From assembly GCA_036825755.1 (NCBI GenBank), contig DAISXR010000031.1, positions 1 to 33,135 of the forward strand: 33,135 bases of DNA. The letters run 5' to 3'. Source of the stretch: JAJFTV01 sp036825755 (GTDB lineage: Bacteria > Chloroflexota > Anaerolineae > Anaerolineales > Anaerolineaceae). The position numbers and the translations under genes are program-made. The notes below the pieces were generated by a model, which was given only the letters and a program-made list of their open reading frames with translations, was not told the origin of the DNA and ran no database searches. This document shows positions 16,185 through 24,330 of this stretch, piece by piece (the stretch's first letter is position 1; every line of letters starts with the position of its first letter).

Positions 16185-17357
16185 ATGAAATGCAATTTCG
16201 ACGAACTGATTGACCGGCGGAACAGCGACAGTGTGAAGTGGAGTCATTTTGACGAAGATGTGCTACCCATGTGGGTAGCCGATATGGATTTCCCTTCTGC
16301 TGAACCCATTGTTGAGGCATTGCACAAACGGGTCGATCACCGCGTATTCGGTTATCCCTGCGATTCCGTTGAGGTAACCGAGGCAATCGTTAACTGGCTC
16401 GAAACCCGGCACAACTGGAAAGTAAGCCCGGATGATCTGCTGCTGGTGCCAGGGGTGGTGAGCGGGTTCAACCTGGTGGGTCACGCCGTCACCCAACCCG
16501 GTGATGGGGTGCTCTTGCAGACCCCCGCCTACCCGCCTTTCTTCGGAGTTTCGCGAAATGCCAACCTGGTACAGCAGGAAGCTGCACTGGTGCGCAACCA
16601 GGATGGCACCTATGAGATTGATTTTGACCTGTTTGAACAAAGCATCCGCGATAACACGCGCGTGTTCATGCTGTGCAATCCCCAAAACCCCACTGGTCGC
16701 GTTTTCAGCCGAAATGAGCTGGAAAAGCTGGCCCAGATCTGCCTGCGTAATAACGTGATCATCTGTTCCGATGAAATTCACCATGATCTGGTGTATTCCG
16801 GTAGCAAGCACACCCCCATTGCCTCACTCTCCCCTGAAATTTCGAAAAACACCGTTACCCTGCTGGCTCCCAGTAAAACCTTCAATATTGCCGGTCTGGA
16901 AGCATCGGTTCTGGTTTGCACCGATCCCGATCTGCGCAAGCAAATTGACCAATCCCGCCAGGGCCTGCTCGGATGGGTGAATGCGTTGGCGCAAACCGCC
17001 ATGCTGGCCGCCTACCGCGATTGCGCCGGATGGTTGGATGAAATGCTGGTCTATCTGGAGGGCAACCGCGATTTGGTGTACGAGACAGTCAAAAATGAGA
17101 TGCCCGGCGCGGTGATGGGCAAGCCTCAGGGTACCTATCTGGCCTGGATTGACTTTACCGGCATGGGCCTGGGTGAGTCACCCTACCAGTTCTTCCTGGA
17201 TAGGGGCCGGGTGGGCTTCAATGACGGTGCGCGCTTCGGAAAAGAAGGTGAAGGCTTTATCCGCATGAACTACGGCTGCCCGCGCAGCCTGCTGGAAGAC
17301 GGTCTGGAGCGCATGAAGAAGGCCCTGGCGCATCGCACGGAGGCTCAGCTCGCGTAA
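16185..17357 (+). CDS. MalY/PatB-type aminotransferase (putative C-S lyase)
   Basis: This 390-residue PLP enzyme belongs to fold type I. The PLP lysine is Lys231 in APSKTFNIAGLEAS, preceded by the SDEIHHDLVY strand that holds the cofactor Asp. The N-terminus (FDELIDRRNSDSVKW and MWVADMDFPSAEPI) is characteristic of the MalY/PatB group, whose members act as cystathionine beta-lyases or cysteine desulfhydrases. A GGAGAGG site lies 7 nt before the ATG. The next gene starts 1 bp after its stop. Substrate specificity cannot be set from sequence: cystathionine beta-lyase is the usual annotation, and a true transaminase is the alternative. Confidence 0.9.
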   Translation: MKCNFDELIDRRNSDSVKWSHFDEDVLPMWVADMDFPSAEPIVEALHKRVDHRVFGYPCDSVEVTEAIVNWLETRHNWKVSPDDLLLVPGVVSGFNLVGHAVTQPGDGVLLQTPAYPPFFGVSRNANLVQQEAALVRNQDGTYEIDFDLFEQSIRDNTRVFMLCNPQNPTGRVFSRNELEKLAQICLRNNVIICSDEIHHDLVYSGSKHTPIASLSPEISKNTVTLLAPSKTFNIAGLEASVLVCTDPDLRKQIDQSRQGLLGWVNALAQTAMLAAYRDCAGWLDEMLVYLEGNRDLVYETVKNEMPGAVMGKPQGTYLAWIDFTGMGLGESPYQFFLDRGRVGFNDGARFGKEGEGFIRMNYGCPRSLLEDGLERMKKALAHRTEAQLA

Positions 17358-17358
17358 G

Positions 17359-18009
17359 ATGTCTGAGGAGAACCGCCCGACTGTCCGGCAAATCAGCCCG
17401 CATCGGAAGCCTCGATCCTGCCTGCTGGTGAGTGTGTTCAGCGTGGCAGTGTTGCTGATCACCGAGGCGATTTTGCTGCGACTGGCCGGCGCCATTCTGG
17501 TGACTGCCGACCCCATCCATCCCTCTGACGCCGCCGTTGTGCTCAGCGGAGGTGACAACACCCGCATTGATGAAGCCGTGCGGCTTTATGAAGAGCAGTA
17601 CATGGATTACATCATCCTGACCGAAACGGAGATCCCCATACCGGAAAAGGGAGCCGAGTATTCTACGCTGATGCGGTACATCACCATGCAAAAGGGCGTG
17701 CCGGGTAATCAGGTGCTGATCACCAAACAGCAATCGGAAAGCACCCTGGACGAAGCCCGGGCAGTGCTGACGCTGATGAAACAACGTGGCATGGATTCAC
17801 TGATCGTGGTGACCGATCCGTACCACACCTTCCGCACACGCCTGATTTTCCGACAGGTTTTCAAAGATCAAGGGATCACCTTTGCGGTTCACCCGGTGCG
17901 CGATCACTGGTATACCTCATCCGGTTGGTGGCTTCATCGGCAGGGTTGGAAGGTCACCATTCAGGAGTACGTCAAACTGTTCGGTTATCTGAGTTTACAA
18001 AGAGAATAA
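17359..18009 (+). CDS. YdcF/SanA-like DUF218 membrane protein
   Basis: The 216-residue protein has one membrane helix at about 21-46, then a DUF218 domain: DAAVVLSGGDNTRIDEAVRL, YIILTE, a STLDEARAVL helix, and VVTDPYHTFRTRLIFRQVF. Proteins of this family sit in the envelope and have been linked to cell-wall integrity, though no reaction is firmly known. The gene is essentially fused to the aminotransferase transcript (1-bp gap) and followed by a strong terminator. No ribosome site distinct from the upstream coding end is obvious, so translational coupling is likely. Confidence 0.87.
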   Translation: MSEENRPTVRQISPHRKPRSCLLVSVFSVAVLLITEAILLRLAGAILVTADPIHPSDAAVVLSGGDNTRIDEAVRLYEEQYMDYIILTETEIPIPEKGAEYSTLMRYITMQKGVPGNQVLITKQQSESTLDEARAVLTLMKQRGMDSLIVVTDPYHTFRTRLIFRQVFKDQGITFAVHPVRDHWYTSSGWWLHRQGWKVTIQEYVKLFGYLSLQRE

Positions 18010-18023
18010 TCTGAAGAAGAAAT

Positions 18024-18050
18024 AACGGCTGCCCTATGGGCAGCCGTTTC
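18024..18050 (+). terminator. strong hairpin terminator after the DUF218 gene
   Basis: AACGGCTGCCC, loop TAT, GGGCAGCCGTT is a perfect 11-bp stem (18024-18048), followed by TCTATT. It ends the plus-strand transcript; the stem is symmetrical and may also stop the convergent cold-shock transcript. Confidence 0.85.
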
Positions 18051-18108
18051 TATTAAATTGTCGTGATGCTGGTAAAGCGACTTTGTTTTCAGTGCGACAA
18101 GACGGGGG

Positions 18109-18321
18109 TTACTCTTTAATCACAACGTCTGCGGCCTGCAGGCCTTTCGGACCATCTTCAATAGAAAACTCAACACTCTGATCCTGCGCCAGGCGGCGAT
18201 ACCCTTCCATATTAATTGCTGAGAAATGCACAAAAACATCCTCACCATCCTCGCGGCCAATAAAGCCATAGCCTTTTGCGGCATTGAACCACTTGACGGT
18301 TCCTACGTAACGTTCTGACAT
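18109..18321 (-). CDS. cspA: cold-shock-domain protein
   Basis: The 70-residue protein is one cold-shock domain that binds single-stranded RNA and DNA. RNP1 is KGYGFI (16-21) and RNP2 is VFVHF (29-33). GTVKWFNAAKGYGF and the VEFSIEDGPKGLQAADV ending are typical. It has a long leader (about 100 nt) with a strong hairpin, matching the way csp genes are often controlled at the RNA level. The gene stands alone with its own promoter. The symbol is a family label; orthology to any one E. coli csp gene is not implied. Confidence 0.96.
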   Translation of the reverse strand: MSERYVGTVKWFNAAKGYGFIGREDGEDVFVHFSAINMEGYRRLAQDQSVEFSIEDGPKGLQAADVVIKE

Positions 18322-18376
18322 TTTATTCTCTCCACTCTAATAAAAAATTCTTGCGGGAGCACGGCATCCATTAAAT

Positions 18377-18410
18377 AAAATGTGTGGAAGACCGAATCCC
18401 CACACATTTT
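18377..18410 (-). promoter_or_regulatory. leader hairpin of the cold-shock gene
   Basis: On the minus strand AAAATGTGTGG and CCACACATTTT form a perfect 11-bp stem around a 12-nt loop, starting about 12 nt after the predicted start site. It is followed by TTTATTTAAT, so it could alternatively be a terminator for the upstream coiled-coil gene or an attenuator. Confidence 0.6.
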
Positions 18411-18428
18411 CCCGGCTCGTCACGCCCT

Positions 18429-18457
18429 AGGGTATCACCAGTCAAAATGACTGTCAA
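18429..18457 (-). promoter_or_regulatory. promoter of the cold-shock gene
   Basis: On the minus strand a perfect TTGACA (18457-18452), then exactly 17 nt, then TACCCT (18434-18429), a weak -10. The predicted start near 18422 gives a leader of about 100 nt. Confidence 0.5.
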
Positions 18458-18565
18458 GGAAGGTTGTGACAGGTTACTTCATTTTTGATGCAGAAAATCT
18501 TAATTCACTATAATGAGGTACCCCGGATTCGCAGCAGGATTGCTGTTGATCCGAGGGAATTTATC

Positions 18566-20332
18566 TTATTGAGGCAGCAAATCCGCCAACAGAATCCAGC
18601 CGATGATGGTGCCGCTGTCACCGGCGTACTCTACCAGCACGCACTCGCGGCTGAAGTTGTCAAACCGACGGCCGTCCGGCAGGAAACGCACGGATGCGTT
18701 TTCCGGGATGCGTCCGATGGCTTCATAAGTCTCATAACAACCGCTGCGGGCAAACACCGAGCGGGCCGTCATACCGCTGATGGGGGTGGGGGTGAGCGTG
18801 GGTGTGGCGGTTGAGGTGGGCGTCATGGTGGGTGTAGCTGTCAGCGTGGCGGTGGCCGTGGCAGTAGCTGTCGCAGTGGGGGTTGCAGTAGCGGTGGGGG
18901 TTAACGCCTTGAGATAATCAGCCACTTTCCCGCCGCCCCACATGGCCAGAAGAGCCAGCAGACCAATGATGACCACCACGCCCAGCACACGCGCTCCAGC
19001 TTTGGCAGTGTGATAGCTGCCCAGTGCGCGGTTCAACTCGACCACGCGCGGATCGTTGGGGAAACGCCGGCGCACATCTTCACTTAACCGTGAAGCGCCC
19101 ACCGGCAGGCCCTTCGACCGTTTGGCTGTATCCAGCGCCTGCGCCAGTTCATCTTCCAGTTTGACCAGTTCACGGGTCAATCCCTCGATTGAGTTCTGCA
19201 GCTCATCCAGGGTTTCATCGCTGCCTTCCAGATTGCGCACCTGATCCACATACTGGCGCGCCTGGCGAGCCAGGTTTTGCGCGGATTCAAGGGTCTGCGA
19301 GCGTTCCGCCTGGTTCTTGTTGGCCTTGGCCTGCTCGCGCAGCGGGCTGGTGATTCGGGGGATCACCGAATCCAATCGCGAACGCAGCCGCTGCAGAGCC
19401 ATATTCTCGCCGTATTCGCCGATCAGGATTTCCAGATCGTTCTTGGCCTGCTGAATCGAGCGCACATCTGGGGTGGTGGCAAACAGTGCGTCATTGATGG
19501 CGCGGATGGATTCTTTGGTCTTTCGCAGTTCCTGGGCTTTATCCTTGTACTTGGGCAGTCCGGTGGCCTGACCGGCTGTCTCCACCCGGTCGATGCCTTC
19601 TTCCAGGCGCCCGTTTTGAAACAGCTTGATGCCCTCATGATAGACGCTCTCGGCGTCCACATTTTGCTGCAGTTTCTGCTCAAAATCCTGCCCCTCCTGC
19701 CAGCGCTGGATGCCCAGCTCACGCAGGATGGATTGCGCCTTGCTCAACAGAGCCTGTGCGTCGCCATAGCGGCCCACACGAGCGGCAGATTGAGCCTTGC
19801 CGTAGGCAGAGGCTGCCTCGGGGGGCAGCGCCACGGCAGGGATGTAGCCGGTGCGCAAATACTCATCCGATTCCGCGCGGTGCTGCTGGGCGCGATCCCA
19901 GTCCGGTTCGATTTGCATCACCTGGTCATACAGCCGCATCGATTCAGCATAGCGCCCGCCATAGAACATCTTCTCGGCGTCTTCCATGAGCTGTTCCGCT
20001 TTGACATTGTGACGCCGTTTATCGGAAGGCACATTCTCTTCACCGCGCATCGCGGGTGCGGAGGCTGCCGGTTCGGGGTTCGACCACGCAGCCGGCTGGG
20101 GCACAAAGGTATCCGAAGGTCCATCGGATGTTTCGAGTTGCCGGATTTTTCGCTTGAGGTCGCGGTGGATATTCTGCAGTTGTTCCTGCCGTTCGGGTTC
20201 AAGTCCCTGAAATTCATCGCCATGCAGCAGTTCATCCACATCAACCAGCATCTGGCTTAATTCCAGTGCCGAAGCGTTCTGGCTGCTCAGAAGCCGATTT
20301 GCTTTATTCTCCAACGAATCTACGTTCACCAT
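18566..20332 (-). CDS. TPR/coiled-coil single-pass membrane protein with SH3-like C-terminal domain
   Basis: The 588-residue protein has an N-terminal helical segment, a TPR-like stretch (about 100-210, MEDAEKMFYGGRYAESMRLY), and long coiled coils (about 230-400). A membrane helix lies near 445-465 (VLGVVVIIGLLALLAMWGGG). A Thr/Pro/Ala linker (about 476-516) follows, then a ~70-residue end (SVFARSGCYETYEAIG onward, closing with IGWILLADLLPQ) that looks like a bacterial SH3 domain outside the cell. The ATG has a GGAGAA site. It follows the double-kinase gene by 69 bp on the same strand, so the two are probably co-transcribed and may work as kinase and membrane partner. Function is unknown. Confidence 0.8.
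   Translation of the reverse strand: MVNVDSLENKANRLLSSQNASALELSQMLVDVDELLHGDEFQGLEPERQEQLQNIHRDLKRKIRQLETSDGPSDTFVPQPAAWSNPEPAASAPAMRGEENVPSDKRRHNVKAEQLMEDAEKMFYGGRYAESMRLYDQVMQIEPDWDRAQQHRAESDEYLRTGYIPAVALPPEAASAYGKAQSAARVGRYGDAQALLSKAQSILRELGIQRWQEGQDFEQKLQQNVDAESVYHEGIKLFQNGRLEEGIDRVETAGQATGLPKYKDKAQELRKTKESIRAINDALFATTPDVRSIQQAKNDLEILIGEYGENMALQRLRSRLDSVIPRITSPLREQAKANKNQAERSQTLESAQNLARQARQYVDQVRNLEGSDETLDELQNSIEGLTRELVKLEDELAQALDTAKRSKGLPVGASRLSEDVRRRFPNDPRVVELNRALGSYHTAKAGARVLGVVVIIGLLALLAMWGGGKVADYLKALTPTATATPTATATATATATLTATPTMTPTSTATPTLTPTPISGMTARSVFARSGCYETYEAIGRIPENASVRFLPDGRRFDNFSRECVLVEYAGDSGTIIGWILLADLLPQ
18783..18903 (-). repeat. low-complexity coding repeat (Thr/Pro/Ala linker)
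   Basis: Degenerate repeats of Ala-Thr and Pro-Thr codons encode the linker between the membrane helix and the SH3-like end of the coiled-coil protein. It is in frame and shows no exact unit, so it is a protein linker rather than a mobile or regulatory DNA repeat. Confidence 0.85.
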
Positions 20333-20401
20333 TCGTCAATTTCTCCATTTTCCGGGCAGAAACCTCAGAGGTCTCTGTCATCAGGTTCTCTTTCGATTAC
20401 T

Positions 20402-23400
20402 TTACGGAGTATCGTGGTACACCAGCAGCAGATCCTGTTTGAGCTGCTTTGCCTGAATGTACCCTCCGCATAATGTTTGTTCGATAATCTGCTTGATCCG
20501 CTCACCCAGGCGTTGATCGTCATACGACCATTGCACATTGTAACTGTGCGAGGCAGCTTCGATCTCATCCGGGCGGGTTGGACCGGCTGGCAAAGCGCCG
20601 GGGGCAGGCCGGCCGGTAAAAATGTGATGCAGCGCCCGTGCGCCAAATTGCACCAGATCAAACTGCGTTTCCGCGTCGGTCAGCGGTTTATCTGAAAGTT
20701 TAGCCACATTCCAGTCGATCATGAACACGCCGTTGTACACCTGCTGCCAGTAGTAATGCAGGATTTTATGATCCCGGTACATGATCTGATTGGCATGCGC
20801 CCTGGCAAGGATATCACAGATTTGGGCGGAAATCAGCAAACCCAACCGCACCGGCATGAGCATGCCCTGGTTGTGACCCGCATCGCACAGCAGCAGCAGG
20901 TTCGATTCATAATTCTTCTTTTCCATAGCCAGGTAGGGCAGCCAGCCCTCATGCGAATAGCGTGGCAGGCTGTCAACGTATTCATCGGCGTTTTCCCAGC
21001 CGTAACGCAATAACTGGCCGGATAACTGATCCGGTTCCAGAAATACACGCTCAGCCGGCAGTTCAGGCTCCGGTTTTAGAAATCCAAACTCAAACAGAGG
21101 GGTGATACCGGCAAACTGCTGCATGATTTTCATCACCCGTACCTCTTCGATAAAGAGCGGGAGGGCGTATTCCACCTGGTTGGGGCGCATGATCTTGATG
21201 GCGCGCTGCCTGAGCTGGTCATCACCCAGGCGCACAAAACCCAGGAACACGCGCGCCGATGAACCCTGCGCTTCCGGTTTCCACAAATCCAGCGGTTCGT
21301 TCAGTGTCAGGTCTCCGTCCGGCCCAAAAGTGGTTTCTTTAAAACCGTGAAAGAACTGCTCAGCCATGTGATTCTTGGGTTTGCGTTCCAGGCTGTATTT
21401 TACCGAGCCTTCACTGGCAAACTGGCGGTTTCGTTTGGCTGCTTCCACACTGGGCGGATTGGGCATGGAGCCGGCAATATGATCCCGCAGCCAGGTCATC
21501 TCGCGGAATACTTCCGTCTGTTCACGGGCAGCTTGAGCCGCGCTTCCGCCCTGCCGAAGCAGTTTGAGGACGCCTAGTACCCGGTCGAGCCAGGCGGTCG
21601 GGCCAATTCGGCTGCGCAGATCGCGTGCGATGACTTCATGACGGGTACCATAGGCCAGCACACCTTCCGATCCTGCCGGTCCTTCGGCCAACGCATCCAG
21701 CCAGGGTTGAAGGGTGTCCATTAACTCAATTACCCGCAGCACGCGCAGCCGTTGAGGGTCCCAGAGCAGCAGACGCCGCAGGGCGCGGTTCATGACGTCA
21801 AATTCCTTACGATCCCATGCGTCCAGAATGATATGGATTTGCGCGGAAGGCTGGTAGATGCTGCGTTCCAGATAGCGCGCTGCGGCCGGGTAGACCGCCC
21901 CAATCTCCTGGGCCAGTAAAGTGACATCGCGGTAATCCAACCCGCTGAAAGGCGGGGGCGGTTCCACCTCCGTCCAACGCGGCAGAATTTCGTTGCGCAA
22001 TTTGTTCAGCCAGGCCTGCATCAGGCGGTTTCTCTCATTGGTGCCAACAAAGACAATCGGCTCGCTGAACAGCGAGGATTCTTCCACGTCAAAGCTCTCA
22101 CGGATCGGGCGTAGTTCGCTCTCCAGAACCTTGCTGAACAACTGCGCGGCTTCCAGCGGCGCCGGGGTGCGGGGGTCGATCTCAAGCTGCATCACGCGCA
22201 GCATTTTACTCACCTCAGGATACCAGTCCGGCAACGCGGAGGTTTTGGTCTCCCGCATCAGCAGCCACAGGATATCGGTCCAGTTGTTCTGGAACGCCTC
22301 CTCGATGGCCCGTAAAAATCCCACCTGGTTTTCCGCAGAGTATGACATGCCGATGCCGCTGAGTGTATTCAACAACCGCCAGGTGGTGCCATCACCGCCA
22401 GGCAGGTCCTGGGCCTGTTCGGCCAGCCAGCGAAACTCCACCATTTTACGGTCCGCTGCCAGGCTTTGCCCAAGCCGGCCAAGTAAAACCATGGCGGCTT
22501 TGTAATCCGGGTAGACTCCCTGATGGAGTAACCGGGTATGGATCTTTTGCAGATCGCGGATCTGTCCAATGCGCGGTGGATCACCGGCCAGCAGGCCGCG
22601 TTCTTTTTCACGCAGTTGCAGCAGCGGTTCTTCGGCCGCTCTCAGTCGCTCCTCAAGGTTCATGCGGATGGTTTGCGCGGCCGGGATGGCTGTAGCGGGC
22701 GATAGGCCCTGTTCAGGCCACTCAAGCTGTTTTTGCAGCTCGGGGTTCGCCCGTTTGAGGAATTTGCCCATGCCATCCAGCATTTGCAGATAATCGTCGG
22801 TGGCGGTGAAAAGCCGGTCGCGGGTGGTGCCGTCCATCTCAAGAAATTGTGCGTTACCCCAATCGATTACCGTGCAGGTGTTGCTGCCCGGATCCCAAAA
22901 GATATGATCGGGCTTGACATCGTTCCACAGCACGCCGCCCTTTTCCACGCCCTCCCATTCAACCGGATAATGATGGATTTCCTCCAGCAGCGTCACCAGG
23001 GCATCCAGACAGCGCAGAAAGATTAAATCGGGCTGCTTCTTACTTTCGTTCAGATGGGTCAGAAAATAACGGTCCTCGGGAGAGCAGGATTCTAATTTTG
23101 CTGCCAGTTCGGCCGGCTGCAAATGCGGTACACGGCTGAGCAGATCCAGATCAAACCCGCCCGCTTTTTCGATGACGATAAAGTAATCGGCTGAGTCTTC
23201 GTATTCGGGTTTGGCCTGGTCGAGCAGGCGCGGGATGGTCAGTGAGCCGTTGTTCAGCTTCACCTTAAAACCCTTCAACCCGGCCAGTATGCGGCCTTCC
23301 GACTCAATCTGGCTGGATTGACGCAAGATATCGGCCTGAAAGGCGGAGCGGCGCGGGCGCTTTAAAATAGCCCGGCGGCCGTCGGTGATGCTGTGCACGA

Positions 23401-23488
23401 TGTACACCTCACCGGCGTCGCCCTCACCCAGCTTGCTGACCAGATTCCAGGCGGTCGATTGGCCTGTGACCGCATTTCGCTCATCCAC
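20402..23488 (-). CDS. tandem protein-kinase-like domain protein (two divergent kinase folds)
   Basis: The 1028-residue protein starts at a GTG (23488) with a weak GGGG site. Kinase-like domain 1 (about 15-240) has a Gly loop LGEGDAGEVY, the VAIK-like AILKRPR, a catalytic loop LWNDVKPDHIFWD (Asp and Lys kept, Asn replaced by His) and DWG for DFG. A helical middle of about 450 residues follows, without recognised motifs. Domain 2 (about 735-1000) has GSSARVFLG, RAIKIMRP, an FIEEVRVMKIM helix with the C-helix Glu, MYRDHKILHYYW as catalytic loop and DWN for DFG. Both keep the catalytic Asp and the Lys, so activity is possible, but loop changes also fit pseudokinases. No membrane helix is seen. 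The TPR/SH3-like protein gene follows 69 bp downstream. A role in envelope or division signalling is a guess. Confidence 0.8.
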   Translation of the reverse strand: MDERNAVTGQSTAWNLVSKLGEGDAGEVYIVHSITDGRRAILKRPRRSAFQADILRQSSQIESEGRILAGLKGFKVKLNNGSLTIPRLLDQAKPEYEDSADYFIVIEKAGGFDLDLLSRVPHLQPAELAAKLESCSPEDRYFLTHLNESKKQPDLIFLRCLDALVTLLEEIHHYPVEWEGVEKGGVLWNDVKPDHIFWDPGSNTCTVIDWGNAQFLEMDGTTRDRLFTATDDYLQMLDGMGKFLKRANPELQKQLEWPEQGLSPATAIPAAQTIRMNLEERLRAAEEPLLQLREKERGLLAGDPPRIGQIRDLQKIHTRLLHQGVYPDYKAAMVLLGRLGQSLAADRKMVEFRWLAEQAQDLPGGDGTTWRLLNTLSGIGMSYSAENQVGFLRAIEEAFQNNWTDILWLLMRETKTSALPDWYPEVSKMLRVMQLEIDPRTPAPLEAAQLFSKVLESELRPIRESFDVEESSLFSEPIVFVGTNERNRLMQAWLNKLRNEILPRWTEVEPPPPFSGLDYRDVTLLAQEIGAVYPAAARYLERSIYQPSAQIHIILDAWDRKEFDVMNRALRRLLLWDPQRLRVLRVIELMDTLQPWLDALAEGPAGSEGVLAYGTRHEVIARDLRSRIGPTAWLDRVLGVLKLLRQGGSAAQAAREQTEVFREMTWLRDHIAGSMPNPPSVEAAKRNRQFASEGSVKYSLERKPKNHMAEQFFHGFKETTFGPDGDLTLNEPLDLWKPEAQGSSARVFLGFVRLGDDQLRQRAIKIMRPNQVEYALPLFIEEVRVMKIMQQFAGITPLFEFGFLKPEPELPAERVFLEPDQLSGQLLRYGWENADEYVDSLPRYSHEGWLPYLAMEKKNYESNLLLLCDAGHNQGMLMPVRLGLLISAQICDILARAHANQIMYRDHKILHYYWQQVYNGVFMIDWNVAKLSDKPLTDAETQFDLVQFGARALHHIFTGRPAPGALPAGPTRPDEIEAASHSYNVQWSYDDQRLGERIKQIIEQTLCGGYIQAKQLKQDLLLVYHDTP

Positions 23489-23584
23489 AGCATATCCCCA
23501 AAGGGGCGTCGCTTAACAGGAAACAGATTCCCCGAAACGGTACCGAAGAGAATGAAGAGTAATTGACTACCATGTACTGGCACA

Positions 23585-23611
23585 ATTATAAGGGAAATTT
23601 AAGATTGTCAA
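23585..23611 (-). promoter_or_regulatory. promoter of the double-kinase operon
   Basis: On the minus strand perfect TTGACA (23611-23606) and TATAAT (23590-23585) are separated by 15 nt, shorter than the optimal 17. The predicted start is near 23578, about 90 nt before the GTG. Confidence 0.5.
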
Positions 23612-23681
23612 GTGAGGTACTGGCTGACGATCACCCTACGATGACCGAAAATTAAGCATTCAAGCGGACAAATTCTTTCGA

Positions 23682-24092
23682 TTATGATGATTGAGGAGGG
23701 GTTTTCCGGTGAATGATCTCATTCAGCTCATTTTGTTTCCTTGCCAGCGCCGAGCGGTACGGAGTAATCATCTCTTCCAGTTTGAGCCCCTGCTCTTTCG
23801 CCTCTTTGGCCTGCAGCCTCACCGCCGCGGCGGTGGCTATAGACACAAATATACCCACAAATGCAAACACGGCCCATATGACTACGTCATAGGCGATGAA
23901 CGCGGAGAGACTCGCCACGGTAAAGATCACGCACACCACCAGTGCTAACGGGTAAAAAGCGTGTTTATGATATCCATCCTCGCGAATGGTTTGCTCGATT
24001 ACCTGCTCGAGATCACGTATCTCTTTTTGCAGTTTTTCGGATCCGGTCTGTCCGGCAGCGGTGTTGGTTGAATCTGGATTGGGGGAAGTCAT
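23682..24092 (-). CDS. small two-TM protein flanked by coiled coils
   Basis: The 136-residue protein has a coiled-coil N-terminal part (SEKLQKEIRDLEQVIEQTIR), two adjacent membrane helices (about 46-66 and 70-92), and a charged coiled-coil tail. Both ends would face the same side of the membrane. No known domain is recognised. A good AGGAGG site lies 5 nt before the ATG. It is upstream of the double-kinase gene on the same strand, but a promoter-like pair lies between them, so co-transcription is uncertain. Confidence 0.7.
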   Translation of the reverse strand: MTSPNPDSTNTAAGQTGSEKLQKEIRDLEQVIEQTIREDGYHKHAFYPLALVVCVIFTVASLSAFIAYDVVIWAVFAFVGIFVSIATAAAVRLQAKEAKEQGLKLEEMITPYRSALARKQNELNEIIHRKTPPQSS

Positions 24093-24273
24093 AAACCCTC
24101 CTGGGGGTGGGATTTACTCTGTCATCATTATCAAACAAACTCGCCAGAAAATCAACAGCCGACCCTACCGCACCCATATCGCGGCGACTTAGTCTGTCAG
24201 CCGGATATCACCTGTTATCCATGACATTCTGTACTGAAATGTAGCCTGTCACCGTACTATAGTAGGTTCAAAC

Positions 24274-24303
24274 GTTATAACATTACTACATTGGAATGTT
24301 ATA
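24274..24303. promoter_or_regulatory. operator-like inverted repeat before the second GntR gene
   Basis: TATAACATT (24276-24284) and AATGTTATA (24295-24303) form a perfect 9-bp inverted repeat around 10 nt. The left arm also contains the 8-bp palindrome GTTATAAC (24274-24281), reminiscent of HutC-type GntR operators. It lies 27 bp before the GTG start, consistent with autorepression. Confidence 0.6.
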
Positions 24304-24330
24304 GAGAGCAAAAAAGAAAAGCGAGCCCCC

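Noticed and set aside
18783..18903. A DNA tandem repeat or CRISPR-like array
   Set aside because: The units are imprecise, without spacers, and encode an in-frame Thr/Pro/Ala linker.
19277..20260. A 327-codon open frame on the plus strand
   Set aside because: It is antisense to the TPR/coiled-coil gene, its product has a biased composition with no recognised motif, and the opposite frame encodes clear TPR, coiled-coil and membrane segments.
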